A stretch of DNA of 44,921 nucleotides from Sperchopsis tessellata (GCA_033557685.1 JAWQRN010000054.1:1-44921); one strand, 5' to 3'. Numbered from the stretch's first letter, positions 27,443 through 39,412 are shown. Made by a program: numbers and translations. Notes: generated by a model not told the origin, from the sequence alone.

Positions 27443-30400
27443 GTATTTAATTTATCTGTACTTCTATAGTATACATGCTTATACAAAACCTTCAATTTTG
27501 TATCAGTGTTGATGTACTTTTAGTACTTACACACTTTTCTAAGATAAAGCAGTCGCACTGCTCTTATTTTTCTTGGGAACACCACTTTATAGCATATATG
27601 CATGAGGCAGGTTGTCTGAACTGATAATCCAACTTGAATTGATTATGCTTTTTTGCCCGATTGAAATAACAAGATAGACCCAGAAAATATATTATCACAA
27701 CTTATTTTAAAATATATGGCTTTAATTAACAAACTACCAAATTTTTTTAGGCCACATGCTTTATGTTTATGTATATATTTCTCATTTATTGAGCCCTTCT
27801 CTCAATACTATACATACTATAGGCACTACTTAGTAGTAGAGTAATTTTTTCTTCATAATTGGATATATATATTTTTTTATTTTAGGTATATAAAGCATTA
27901 GATATTATTACAGCCAAAGCAACTCCTGAAGAAAGAAAAGTAGCTACTCATCATCTAATCGATATCTTGGATCCTCATCAGACATTCACAGTGTTGGATT
28001 ACAGAAATAAAGCCATTCCTATTGTATCCTTAACTAAATATGATAACGATATAATGCAACAAGAAAAGGAAAAGCTTATTACACATTGTAAATTTCTTTT
28101 AATTTACTAAGATTGGTAATGTAAATGTCTATGAGATAGACATAAGTAAACAACCAAATAAAATCAATGGGTGCCCCTATTCAATGTCTCTAACTTTAAA
28201 TTTAACAACCCAGAGCACCATACTCTGATTTATCTTGTGTACTGTGTACATCGTGAATTTCTCTTCCATTATTTGTTGTTTTTGTGCCCTTTTTTATGCA
28301 AATAATGTGCAAGTATGCTTTAGTGTTAGATCTTAAGATCTAAAGGATACAAAAATTTTGATTTTCTCAGATCTCGGTTGTGAAGTCGTTTGTTGAAATT
28401 TCGTGCAGACATTGGCTTAGTTATGAACCACAGTAAATATTTTCTCAAACTTTGAGGTGAAATCATTGATTTTGTGCATAACCCAAACCTTACTTCTTTC
28501 AATAAAACCTGTGTTCAAAAGTTTCAAAACTCTTGTCATTATATATATACATTAAGTAAGAACAGGAGGCAATTGCACAACATAGGTGAATTAGACCGAC
28601 GTATTTGTTGAAAAAGCTTAAATGCTACTGTTAACGCGGTGAAAAACTAGAGTGCCTCGATCAAATATTAGAGCACAAGTGAGTTGGCATTTCAATTTAA
28701 AAAAAATAACTATTAATTGAGGTTATACACATTTGTGTTCTGAGCTGTAATTGAAATTATATAATGAAGTCAATTTTTAAGCAATCTGTTTATTTATAGA
28801 GAGGAACAGAAATTCTAACCAGTAATAATAACTACATTGATATTCAGAATGTCAGTATTAGAAACAGAAGTCTTCTGCCCCTGACATCAAATTTGTTGTA
28901 TTTTAAAAAGTATTGAAATATTTATTTCAGGTGCAAATTGCGTGGTAAGTTTCTTATATTGTCTATTTCTTTTTTTGTATTGTATGTGATCAGGTATAGA
29001 AGAGTGTACAAACTAGCTTTCATCTAATATTATAATATTAGGTATATATGATAAAGATGAATTGCATTATAAAGTATTGAAACTAATCTTTTAGCCTTTA
29101 AAATTTATTCTTTTACTGTTGTTTGTTTATTTAACTTCGACCTATTTCCGCTGCTATGGCCTATCACGGATGTGGTCTTCATTTACCTGCAATACACCGG
29201 ACCTACAGTTTTACCCCTGAATACGAGCACCAGAAAGGCTTCTCCCTAATTACAAAAAGCCAGCTGCCTCTGGGTCTCGAAATCGAGACCACACACTTAG
29301 TAGCCTAGTAATTAGCCACTGAGCTATTGAGACCGCTATTTATTTTCTTGCTTGGCAGGTCTTTTATGGTGTCTATATATATCTTTCTATATTAAAATAG
29401 CTGTTTCAATGTTTGTACTGAGACTTCAGATTGAGTTTTGTTTTTTACTATGTGATAGATTTGGTTCATTGTGTTTCGATGTTCCATATTCTACCAAATT
29501 AGCTTTTAACTATTACTTCTATTTTATATAAAGATAACTATTATAATAATTTGACTCATCGTTTAGTTTAGCTGCTATGAATCTAAGGTAATGCTGCACA
29601 AGTAACTTTATATGTTTTTTGGAAATGGTTGAAATAACCTATGCATAAATTCTGTATATTGATAAAATTGGAAAAATTATTATACCTACAATTAAAATTA
29701 TGATTATATCTGACACAAACACATATCTAACATTCTTTTTGTCAAAGAGCCAACTCAGTTTTATAATAGACATATCACCAAATTGTTGGATAATTTTTCT
29801 TAATTTTTAAAGATAGATGATTTAATGTCCAAAAATAAGCTTCCCATAGTTGTTGGTGGTACAAATTACTATATAGAATCACTCCTATGGAGAATTCTTA
29901 TTGAAGAACCTGCTAGTAGCTGTTTAAATGAACCTGGAATTAGAATTAACAACGAACATCAGTTAACTAGCCTTGAGTTACACAAAAAGTTGGAAGATTT
30001 GGATCCTGCTATGGCAAATCGTATACACCCTAATAACAAACGGAAAATATTAAGGTATGTGTAAAGTATATTATGTTGTACAGATAGCTTACATTTTTAA
30101 ATATAATTTAGGTCTTTAGAAGTACTACAACAAACAGGAAGAAAACATAGTGAAATTTTAAAAGAGCAACAAGAATCGTATGGAGGATCTAGTCAAGGAG
30201 GTGGTTTACGTTATCCTAACTCAGTAATTCTTTGGCTGCAGTGTGGAAAGGTATATTCAAATTTTATTATGCTTATCAATTATTTTTTTAAAGGTAACAA
30301 TATTTAAATTATATATTATTTGATAAACTAATGAGAGAAATATCAAATATATCTTTAACGTATATGTTGTATAAGAGTAGGGGTATTCCATATTACACAT

Positions 30401-32657
30401 ACAAGGGTGAAAGTAAAAGACCAGCACCAAAATGCTCGGCTCGAGACATTTTCTCGTTGGTACTTTGTTTTATTGTCTTTATTAACTAGTTTGTCCTGAG
30501 GATGAGGCATGATAACTCAAAACCGGTAGACGGTATTTATAAGCAAATAATTTATAGACAATTGGTGTTTCCTTTCTGGACTTTCACCCTTGTATGTGAA
30601 ATATTTCTTTGGTGGTTCACCCTTCAATTTTAGTTTTCAAACTTCGACCTTTCTTCAGTTTCTCAAGTTTTTCCAGCCCTGTTCTAGAGAATGAATTTCT
30701 TAAACTGAATTTTAGATTTGCTGCAACTTATATCGATTAAAAGTAGTACTTTGTACTGAGCTGATAAAATATAAGATATCAATAGGTATTTTATCAAAAT
30801 ACATTTTGTTAAATAAGTAATTTGGTAAAAATGAATAGGCCCACAACAGACTACATTAGATCTACAAATCAACTATAATACTAAAGAAATTTTGATAAAT
30901 CAAAATATGAATTATAAAAAGTATAAATATTTAAAAAAAATTTTTTTTGTCTAAAACCTGCGGGTTTCTTCATGTGGCTTTTACCCCCAGAAAAATTGCT
31001 TATTTTCGGTTTATTAATTTCTCTCCTTTAACTATGTTCAGGACATTTCTCTTGATAAGCTCACCATTTGAATTTGGATAACACACTGGTTGAACCTTTT
31101 TACTAGAAGGCAAAACTATAAATAGAGAATCTTAAAAGATTATTATTATTAACAATGGGGGGCCGATTGAACAGATTATACCAAGGCCTCTAGGGTCCAT
31201 TGTGTATCACCAATTTTTTGCACTAACTAGTTTTGTTCCAAGATCCATTCCGCCTACTTGAGAAATCTCAGAACGCCCTTATACTTAAAATACCTCTTAA
31301 TAGATACTCCAACAAAATATAATTGTTTAAGATGCTCAACAGTTTTCTTTTGCTTTTCTGACACTGATCATTATTTTTATTTAGGACATTTTAAATAAAC
31401 GACTTGATACACGTGTAGATGTAATGATGGAACGTGGACTTGTGCAAGAATTAAAAGATTTCCACAATGCTTATAATATACATAGATTGGACAATGATTT
31501 GTAAGTGATATTTTGTTAATTATTTGTTATTAAAGAAATCATCTTAAAAATATTGATTACAGGCCACCAGATTATACAAAAGGTGTATTTCAATCAATTG
31601 GTTTTAAAGAATTTCACAATTACTTTATGTGCGACCCTTCATTATCAGAAGAACAAAAACATAAATTTTTAGCAGATGGAATAGAAAAATTAAAAATGGT
31701 GACAAGACGATATGCCAAAAAACAATGTCGATGGATAATTAATAGGTTTCTAGGGCGTAAAGATAGAAATGTAAGTAAATTTTATATAGCAATAATATTC
31801 GCTTATAATTTCAGGTACATACATATTGATATATTTCACAGTCTATACCTAAATAATAGGCTGATCTGCAGAGTTGTCATAGAAAGATTATGTTCTTCTA
31901 CAAAATGAATACTTAAGCTACTTAAAGTTAATATTTTAATTTTGTTTAAAAATAGCCAAGAACGGGGTTCCAAAAATAGGTTTAGAAATATTGTTTTTTA
32001 TGTTTATTAGTTTATATTTTTATTAATATTAAACATAAATATGTAAAATAAAAAAAAAGAAACTATAACATAAATGCATTAACTTTAAATAACTAGAAAA
32101 AACCAACCAATAACTGTCCATAATTCAACTAAAGTAAATTTAAATTTGAACACTATTATTTACAAACCATTGGTTTTATTTAGTAGAAAGGCATCTACTA
32201 CCCGGCAGTGGCACTGGATAGTGGACACAATTAACATTGTAGTGAGTTTAAATAATTTTATTCTCATGTAAATTTGAATCTCAAAGTTTAAGTAAATTAA
32301 GCATATATTTTCATAGACAAATTTATAAAAAAAATGGTTGAGTTTTAGGTTCCACCTGTGTATAGTTTATGTACGGATGATGTATCAAAGTGGGAAGAGA
32401 ATGTAACTAAGCCAGCCATTGAAATATTGAACAGTTTTATATCAAATGACCCATGCAAACAGGAAAAGTTGCCATTTGTGGATATAACATCTTGCCCAAA
32501 TTCACAGGATGAAACATTTAGGTGCAAAATATGCAATCGTGTATTTGTTGGAAAGTTTCAATGGCAGATTCATGTTAAATCAAATAAGCATAAGAGAATG
32601 GTACAGAGGAAAAATCGGTTAGAAGCAAGTGATGAAATTAAAGACAAAATTGTTTAA
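27299..32657 (+). CDS. TRIT1: tRNA dimethylallyltransferase (7 exons)
   Basis: The enzyme transfers the dimethylallyl group of DMAPP to N6 of A37 in tRNAs that read UNN codons, in cytosol and mitochondria. Exons: 27299-27442, 27886-28023, 29813-30054, 30112-30250, 31385-31500, 31563-31770, 32349-32657; 1296 nt, 431 residues (human 467). All junctions are GT-AG and in phase. Visible motifs: P-loop GATGSGKT (20-27), ADSMQVYK with Asp45 (44-51), HHLIDI (70-75), VVGGTNYY (107-114), HPNNKRKI, FQSIGFKEF and RYAKKQCRWI. A C2H2 zinc finger follows (Cys388, Cys391, His404, His410), which eukaryotic but not bacterial MiaA proteins have. Lys/Arg-rich residues 3-7 could help targeting. The first ATG is used; Met9 is an alternative start. 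No disruption seen, so likely functional. ATTAAA just after the stop may serve in polyadenylation. Confidence 0.95.
27886..28023 (+). CDS. TRIT1: TRIT1 coding exon 2
   Basis: Residues 49-94: VYKALDIITAKATPEE, HHLIDILDP and FTVLDYRNKA. Acceptor TTTTAG, donor GTATCC. Phase 0 on both sides. Confidence 0.94.
28024..29110. other. TRIT1 intron 2, left part
   Basis: AT-rich intron. 28560-28700 has slightly higher GC and may be an old insertion, but no protein or inverted repeat could be read. Nothing supported. Confidence 0.35.
29111..29338 (-). repeat. tRNA-derived SINE
   Basis: On the minus strand it begins GCGGTCTCAATAGCTCAGTG: an A-box-like TAGCTCAGTGGC (29326-29315), then GGTCTCGATTTCGAGACC (29290-29273) at the B-box position, and a non-tRNA body of about 150 bp. 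It ends in GAAGTTAAATAAACAAACAA. Flanks share ATTTATTCTTT / ATTTATTTTCTT, a plausible target duplication. About 228 bp, in TRIT1 intron 2, antisense to the gene. Confidence 0.78.
29813..30054 (+). CDS. TRIT1: TRIT1 coding exon 3
   Basis: Residues 95-175. KLPIVVGGTNYYIESLLW is the best conserved block of the family; HPNNKRKIL near the end binds the tRNA side. Acceptor TTAAAG, donor GTATGT. Preceded by a 1.8-kb intron carrying a SINE. Confidence 0.95.
30112..30250 (+). CDS. TRIT1: TRIT1 coding exon 4
   Basis: Residues 175-221: SLEVLQQTGRKHSEIL, a glycine-rich SYGGSSQGGGLRYPN and ILWLQCGK. Acceptor TTTAG, donor GTATAT. Confidence 0.93.
30390..30604. mobile_element. Short inverted-repeat element in TRIT1 intron 4
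   Basis: Terminal inverted repeats of about 24 bp: ATATTACACATACAAGGGTG with AAAGT at the left and the complement of ATATTTCACATACAAGGGTG with AAAGT at the right. Its right half (CCTGAGGATGAGGCATG, then CTCAAAACCGG and ATTGGTGTTTCCTTT) resembles the right arm of the 11087-12134 element (CCTGAAGATGAGGC, TCGAAACG, TGGTGTTTCCTTGG), so the two are probably related. Confidence 0.65.
30605..31384. other. TRIT1 intron 4, right part
   Basis: No gene recognised. A GC-richer stretch at 31150-31220 (GGGGGGCCGATTGAAC, CCTCTAGGGTCCATTG) may be a repeat fragment, but no family can be named. Confidence 0.3.
31385..31500 (+). CDS. TRIT1: TRIT1 coding exon 5
   Basis: Residues 222-260: DILNKRLDTRVDVMMERGLV then QELKDFHNAY, matching the family's L-ERLDKRVD-M---GLL-EL. 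Acceptor ATTTAG, donor GTAAGT. Confidence 0.93.
31563..31770 (+). CDS. TRIT1: TRIT1 coding exon 6
   Basis: Residues 260-329: DYTKGVFQSIGFKEFHNY, then MVTRRYAKKQCRWIINRFLG, the conserved tRNA-binding C-terminal part of the enzyme core. Acceptor TTACAG, donor GTAAGT. Confidence 0.95.
32349..32657 (+). CDS. TRIT1: TRIT1 coding exon 7 with zinc finger
   Basis: Residues 330-431 and stop TAA. VPPVYSLCTDDVSKWEENV leads to a C-x2-C-x12-H-x5-H finger (FRCKICNRVFVGKFQWQIH, then VKSNKH), the U1C/matrin-type finger typical of eukaryotic IPP transferases. Acceptor TTTTAG. Confidence 0.95.
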   Translation, partial: VPPVYSLCTDDVSKWEENVTKPAIEILNSFISNDPCKQEKLPFVDITSCPNSQDETFRCKICNRVFVGKFQWQIHVKSNKHKRMVQRKNRLEASDEIKDKIV

Positions 32658-33299
32658 TATATCATTAAAAAAATATATTTAATTAAAAAACTACTATTTT
32701 TGACTTTTTTTTGTGAAAACTATATCCATTTTCTAGTGATGAAGAACTGCTAGTTATATATTTCAATCAATTTGGTTCTTTATTAACAAAAATACCTCTG
32801 CATATTCATATTTTTTATAATTATAGAAATATCAAGAGTAGACAGTGCAGTAAATTCATAAGGTTAAAACATATTGTCATTGTAGACATATCAAAAAAAA
32901 AAATCCTTAAAATTCTATAGTCGCTACAGGCGTTATGAATCTTACTTCTACAGTTTCTTGTGGTAAAGTGATGTTTGCAATAAGAATTTGTTGCTTCCTA
33001 ATTCTTATTCTCATGTGAAAATGGCAATAAAATATGTATCGTACGTGGAAAACAGCTAATTACTATCTATAGCAGTGCTGATGACGTGTTAATGACAGAA
33101 ACACGTATCCACTGCATTTAGTTTGTTACAATCATTTTGCGAAACGTAGTTCATTTCTGTATTCAATATATCGACTTGGCCGGTTTGCTTGATATTAGAT
33201 TAAATCAAATATTAAAATTACACACTGATATGTTTGCAGTTTTCCAGTCAACTAACAATTTGACCCACTGGGAGCATGATCCATTCTAAGGAAGAATTA
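32658..33299. other. TRIT1 3' flank
   Basis: Contains the presumed TRIT1 3' untranslated region (ATTAAA just after the stop, AATAAA near 33029). No other feature seen up to the Gypsy relic. Confidence 0.4.
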
Positions 33300-35760
33300 C
33301 CTTCCATTCAGATAACTTATGGAAGTGTTCTATAACTTTGGCAATGGCCAGAAGTTTTCGTCTTGTGACTCAGTAGTTCTTTTCGGGCTTTGAAAGGGTC
33401 TGGCTGAAGTAACCAATCATATTTCTTGACCATCTTGTACTTGTGGGAGTACGTCCCCAATGCCGATGTTGCTAGCATCAGTGTCCAAAATGAACTATCC
33501 TTCCATTCGAGGATAACTAAAGATTGGATCCAAAGTTAAGGGTCTCTTCAATTCCTGGAATGCCTTCTGGCAATCTTCTGTTAATTCAAATTTGCTTAAC
33601 TTCTGTTTATATAAAGGCTTAGATATGTTAGCAAACCCAGGAACAAATCTTCAATAGTAAGTAAGAGGCCCAGAAACCTTCTTATATCATGTTTATTTCT
33701 CGGAGTTGGCCATTTCTCCAACGTTGCGATTTTATCAGGATCTGGACCTTCCCTGGACACCACATGTCCGAAATATTTTACATTCTTCTTGAATTGGTGG
33801 CACTTCTTCAGCCAGAGTTTCAAATGGGAATTTCCTAAGAACCTCCAAATTTTTCAAATGTCATACTAATTAGCACCCTAATTGACAAGATACACTAGAC
33901 AGGTCTATCTAGATAAAGCCTAGAAAACCAGATTCATAAGTCTCAAAAATTGCTAATACATTGCATAGTCCATACGGTACGACAATGAACTGCCTGCCAC
34001 AGCCCTGATCCTGTAGTAAAATCTGTCTTTTCTTAGTCTTTAGGTTCTAGCTCAACTTGTCATTAATCACTCTTCAAGTCTAATGTGGAGAACCATTTTG
34101 ACCCTGCCAAGATGTTGTCTATTCTTGGTAAAAGGTAACAATCCTTCATTACATCGTTCAATGTCCCATAGTCTATGCAAAATCTGGTAGACCTATAATT
34201 CTTGGATACCAGAACAACAAGTGAGGCCAAGGACTACTGGAAGGTTCTATGATGCCCTGCTGCTGCATCTTTTTCAACAGATCTTTGACTTTTTCCCGTT
34301 TCATCAGAGGTATGCACTTTAGATGCTGCATAATTACGGTGCCACTATCAATGGCAAATATGTCGGGATTGCCTTAGAAAATCTGGCGTTTGTTTTCCTT
34401 CTGTTGGCGATAAATTCTTCAGATTATCAGCAATATAGATTTTAATTAGTTCACATAATCTTGAACTTCCTCGTGTGTGAACTATATCTTCACATTGGGC
34501 AACTGAGACAATTGGTTCTAGAGTTCCTAATACTTTTCCTTTATTAAGATTTTTATGAAACCTATTGGTTTTCAAATTACAAACTAGAATTACACCTTGG
34601 TACCTAAGAGAGCTCTTTCTACAAGAATGGATTATTTGTTGTCATAGCCCGGATCGTGACATCATCAGTAAGTTGGAGGCGCACACATTAGTGACGAGAC
34701 CATTCACATGATGCTGTATTCTGGGGCTTTCCTTTGTGCCCACCAACATGTACTTCTTAGTGTTGGCGGTTTTTAGTTTCCTTGTACCTGATTTTCTCTG
34801 GCATTTCCAGAGGGCTCAAATTCCTCTTGTGAGTTCTTTCTACATACAATGCTGCTTCTTCCATTGTTACTTCTTGTATGTACTTCCCCTATATCAGTTA
34901 TGTACAGCTTCAAATTTGAGAGCTGTACCCACGGTTTCCGACAGATTTCATTGCGGGCCACTGTGGACTGCTAGTGATATTTCCGGGGCTGTAAGGCCAT
35001 TAACAAACATGTTCACTGCGATTACAGATATGACATCTTCTTGTAGACCTCCATAGCTCCATTTTATCTGTATCATCCCAGCCATTATACTCAGCAGCCA
35101 TTTCGAATTGCATCTAAAGATTGTCCGTGAAGATGTGCTATCAAATTTGGGCACCTTTATTCTCTGGCCAGTCGGTTGTAATGAAGTAGTGAATGAATTC
35201 TTTGAGAGCTTTTCGATGTCTCCTTTCCAGGCTCCATACTCTTCCCTGAAGGCTTGTATTTTCTTTTCCACCTTGAAATTTACTTCCGAAACTATCAAGT
35301 TCAACTCATCACATTTATGTTCAATCATCCTCGAATTTAGTCCAAGTTTGCTTTTCAAAGTTCTAGAATTTTCTACCAACTTTTTTTTCAGATATTCAGA
35401 TATTTTCCTATTACCCTAGTTTACTTTCTAAACTTATTATATATAGAGTTTTCTTCAAACTTCTGTTCTATTTTTGTTTCAAAAGCTTTAGATTTTTTCT
35501 CTCCTTATAGAATTGTCTTCTCTCCTTACAAAATTTTCTTCAAGTTTCTGTTCTATTTTTGTTTCAAATGCTCTAGAATTCTCTTCAGTACTTCTGGTAT
35601 ACTCGTCTAGTTTACTATCTAATTTGTCTTCGCTTCTTTTAGAATTTTCTTCAAGTTTGGTTTCTAAACTTTCAAAATTTTCTTCCAGAATGCTCTTGAA
35701 CAATAACAGAATTTGATTACATTAGTTCTTCTTCTTTCTCTTCTATGTCTGACATTTTCT
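33300..35760 (-). mobile_element. Ty3/Gypsy LTR retrotransposon relic
   Basis: Minus strand, gag at right and pol at left. Gag starts MSDIEEKEEELM at 35755, followed by a glutamate/lysine-rich coiled-coil region and a core piece IKVPKFDSTSSRTIFR (about 35170). Pol: GTLEPIVSVAQCEDIVHTRG (about 34480) between protease and reverse transcriptase; PLMKREKVKDLLKKMQQQGI and EPSSSPW at about 34240-34310; DYGTLNDVMKDCYLLPRID and SKWFSTLDLKS (first catalytic Asp) at about 34070-34190; a decayed VPYGLCN; KNVKYFGHVVSREG and RRFLGL at 33660-33790; then FILDTDASN, the RNase H-like start, near 33490. Integrase and 3' LTR are absent. Many stops; inactive. Defined by the family's domain order. Confidence 0.85.
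35449..35700 (-). repeat. Internal duplication in Gypsy gag coiled coil
   Basis: The plus-strand words TTCTGTTCTATTTTTGTTTC and neighbours occur at 35461 and 35546, 85 bp apart, with similar flanks (TTTTCTTCAA before, CTTTAGA/CTCTAGA after). In the minus strand these encode repeated KLEEN and FETKIEQ-type heptads. The 85-bp offset shifts the frame. Confidence 0.6.
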
Positions 35761-35884
35761 TAGTTGACCTAGTTTCCATTTATTACACACTTTTTTAAAC
35801 TGTTTAATGTAGTCAATTAATAACATGTTTTTACTGCTATTTTGATTATATTTATGTATTATTTGTTTTTAAGCACCACACCTG

Positions 35885-36118
35885 ACATAATTCAACAAAT
35901 TTAAAGTGTATTTATTTTTAAAGTGCATAGTTTACAATAACAACAGTATTTATAGCGGTTTAAAGCTGATACTTTTCGTTTGCGTACACGCGTCTCCCTG
36001 TTGTATAGTTTGTCCGAAGATTCACCAGTATAACTTCTTAGGCAGGACTGACTCCGTAATGATATTAGCTCTATATATCGCCAATTCTACGAAGTATCTA
36101 GCAAATACGTATTAATAC
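35885..36118 (-). repeat. Possible 5' LTR of the Gypsy relic
   Basis: Minus strand beginning TGTATTAATACG at 36118, immediately upstream of the gag region, with a TATAAATACTG word inside. No second LTR exists for comparison and no convincing primer-binding site is seen, so this is positional inference. Confidence 0.25.
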
Positions 36119-36589
36119 AAGGTATGTGGCGTCTGAAATAAGAATGTTTTATTAATATAATAATTACAAAAAAATAATTGAAACCTGCTTACAAACCAAA
36201 ATACTAAATTCAAAGGATAATAAAGATGGAATATTTATATAATTGCATATATAGTTCTGTTTACATTTCCTTATAAACTAAAATTCAAGATTTAATTTAA
36301 AACAAATATAGCTAATTTATTTTTGATGATAAATTTTGAAGCTATATTCTAAGCATAAGGCTGTTTTTGTGAACAAACTACATAATATCGTGTATCGTGA
36401 AGAAATTTTTGACTTGCTTCTCAAATTTTCTCTAAATTTTAGCGATTCTGTTGTCAAATTTTAATTTTTTCAATAAAGAGTGAAAACCTTATGAAGGTAT
36501 AGAATTCTAAAATATGTTTTTCAGTCCTGAATAATGTGAAATCATCTGATCTGATCTATTCACACTGTTTAATACCCAATAGTAAAAAT
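36119..36589. other. Spacer between Gypsy and LINE relics
   Basis: AT-rich; no feature recognised. It may include decayed 5' sequence of the LINE that follows. Confidence 0.35.
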
Positions 36590-39412
36590 TATCCCTTACG
36601 TGATACTTCCATCAATACCTTTGCAGTGTCATTTTGACTAGCCAGAAATATTACGATTTTGTGTGTTTATCGTTCCCCGAAAGGTGATTTAAATATATTC
36701 TTTTATAAACTGAAAGTTGTATTTATAGGTGGTGACTAACATTGATACATTAAAAGACTATAAAGATGGTTTAGAATTTATAAATATATGCAAATCTTAC
36801 AGTATGGTATTGCAAATAAAAGATGTCACTAGGTATTCTGTAGCATCAGGTACATGCATAGATAACATTATCAGTAATTCTGAGACTGGTACTTCGGCGA
36901 CTGTAGTAATTACTGATTTGTCTGATCACACTGCTCAAATTGTAAATTTTCTAGTGACTGGTTCAAAGTTTATCCAAAAAAGAAATTATAGTTATGAAAA
37001 TATAGTTTAATTTTGTATTTGATTATCTATGGAGTCATTGGATAATGTTTATGTTTCTATGGATATTAATATCAGCTATGAAAATTATTTGTCAATTTTT
37101 GCTAATTTTTTAATATGTGCTTCCCAAAGGAAGTGTGTTAACTATAACATGGTTAAAAAAATAAAATGGATAACTCCTAACGTTACACGAGTTCTTGAAA
37201 ATGAATGGAAGTCATATCAAAACGAATTCTCGATCTTGTACCAAATTAAAGAACGACTATGAAAATCTGGTTAATCAGATAAAGAAAGAATATTTTTCAA
37301 ATAGAATTCAAAACTCTGACAATAAATCTTGTGAAATTTGGAAGTCAGTACGGTATCTTACCGGTAAAACTCAAAGCAGATTTCCAATTAAATTAGGTTA
37401 AACAAGTATACCAGTACACATTAATAATGTTTTCAACAATGCCTTTTTAAACGCTGCATCTGGAAATCTGAATGCTATGAAAGTTGCAAATGTTGAGCAC
37501 TCTTTTTTTGTTTCTCCTACTAAGGAAAATGAAATTTTTAACATTGTGGGTAAATTAAATAATAAAAAATGTTGCGGTGTTGATGATTTTCCACCCTTCA
37601 TGATAAAAAGGTCCATATCACACTTTCTTATGCTGTTGACACATGTCATAAATTTATCATTATAATCTGGAGTATTTCCTCAACTTTTAAAGATGGCTTT
37701 GGTGAAGCCCTTGTTTAAAAATGGTCACTGTTCTTGTCCTCTTAACTATAGACCCATTAGTTTCCTAACTGATTTTTCCAAAATCTTTGAGGCTATAATG
37801 GCTAAACGATTAGGTATATACAGGGTGGGGTATAATGGAGTCCCACATTTCAGAAAATCAATGAAGGGGCCCCTGACCAGGTAAAGGAAGGCGGTCGGTC
37901 CCGCTAGGTGGTGTGAACATTAAGGTTTTCAGTAGTCAACGTGCATAGGTCATTTGAACAACGGGGCTTCGTCGTGGAGGCATTTTTAATATATTAGATG
38001 ATTTTCAACATAGATTTGTTCAGAGTCGAAATACAGAGTCGGCTATATTTGATCTCATTCCCAAGATTTGAAGTGTGGGGGTTTGGCTTGTGGTATATTT
38101 GTCGATTTGTCTAAGGCCTTTAACTGCATTGACCATAGTCTATTGCTGTCGAAACTACATTCCTATGATATGCGAGCTGCTGCAAAAAATTGGTTCAGAA
38201 GCTATCTATCTGAACGTAAGCAGATGGTCGTAGTTATGGAAAATTCGAGATCATTCTTCTCGTCTAGTGGAGTAATAGAAAAGGGAGTACTGCAAGGTTG
38301 TATTTTAGGACCACTTCTATTTATGCTATTTTTTAATGACATGCCCCATGTACCCGTGAATCCTTCCCATACTTTGGTGAATTTTGCGGATGACGCTAAC
38401 CTTATGGTGGTTTGGAGTAACTAAATGGATATCGTCTTCGAGATAAATATATTCTACGGACTTGGTAGGGGTTGGTTTTTGAAAAATAAACTTTACATGT
38501 ACTCTGAAAAGACATCTGCACTTATTTTTCAAACCCAAAATGCACAAGAACCGAATCCTCAAAGTGTAACATGGGACAATAAAATAATATTATTTTCCAA
38601 ATCTTTAAAATTATTAGGCATTTATATTGATGAAAGCTTGAGCTATAATGTACATATTGAAAATCTTTCATTAAGACTTGCTAGGCAAATGTATGCATTG
38701 CGAGTAGGAGGCATGTTGGCGCGACATCAAACGAGCCTTGTATTCCGAAAATGTATATTCATATTTGAGATAACGAATAATGTTTTCGGGAGCATCTGTT
38801 AATGCCACAAAGGTATTTGTTCTTCAAAAGAAAGCTGTTCGGGTAGCATTTTGATTGCCATATTTAGCATCTTGTAGGGGTGTGTTCAGAGCAAATCGCT
38901 TACTTACAGTCCCGGCGATCTATATATTGGATTGCTGCTATTTTCTTTATAAAACAAACCCAAGTTCTGGAATTTTAAATATCAGCATGATTATCCAACA
39001 AGATCTTCAAATGTATATATGTATCCAATGCTTCGACTTACTCGTACTGAGAGAGGGTGTTTCTATACATGTATCAGAATGTATAACAAGTTACCTCTAT
39101 CAAACAAATTGGTAATTACTAGCACTTTAATTGTAAATTATATGACTTTCTTTGTAAAAATTAACCTTATTATTTAGGTGAATATTTGGCTCAAAATTAC
39201 CAATAGTCTATTTGATGTTTGGTAGTTATGTTGTATCGAATTTTTGTTTGTTTTTTTTTGTGTTTTTGAATTAATGTTCTAATTATACAGTTAAATCTTT
39301 TGTTTATGATACAATTTTAGTATTATATATTTTTTTAAAATTAATTTAAGTTTTGTAATTGACACAATCTAGCCAGCAAAAATGTTTTGAATAAAGATAA
39401 TTTTGATTTTCT
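36590..39412 (+). mobile_element. LINE (non-LTR retrotransposon) relic with endonuclease and reverse transcriptase
   Basis: Plus-strand fragments in order: ILCVYRSPKGD (36660) and IGGD-NIDTLKDYKDG; IKDVTRYSVASGTCIDNIIS and DLSDHTAQIVNF (36800-36950), the C-terminal motifs of an AP-type endonuclease; a lysine-rich linker (KIKWITPNVTRV, SCEIWKSVRYLTGK); NNKKCCGVDDFPPFMIK and PLNYRPISFLTDFSKIFEAI (37560-37800), the start of the reverse transcriptase; IFVDLSKAFNCIDHSLLLSK (38094); VLQGCILGPLLFMLFFNDMP (38287) and VNFADDANLMV (38377), where the catalytic YADD is FADD. Stops and frameshifts occur throughout. The 3' end near 39390-39412 (GAATAAAGATAATTTTGATT) looks like a short reiterated tail. CR1/Jockey-type by pattern. 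Confidence 0.88.
37815..37985. mobile_element. Unidentified ~170-bp insertion in the LINE
   Basis: LINE coding sequence stops at MAKRLG (37797-37812) and resumes at FNILDDFQHRFVQSR (about 37986). Between them is GC-richer DNA starting TATACAGGGTGGGGTATAAT, without coding match. TATACAGGGTG is a common start of insect DNA-transposon remnants, but no inverted partner is visible. Confidence 0.45.

Noticed and set aside
29270..29338. A true tRNA gene at the SINE head.
   Set aside because: A and B boxes are present, but the cloverleaf cannot be closed (no acceptor-stem partner) and the sequence runs on into a SINE body and tail.
35885..36118. A confident LTR for the Gypsy relic.
   Set aside because: No second copy for comparison and no clear primer-binding site; kept only as a low-confidence entry.
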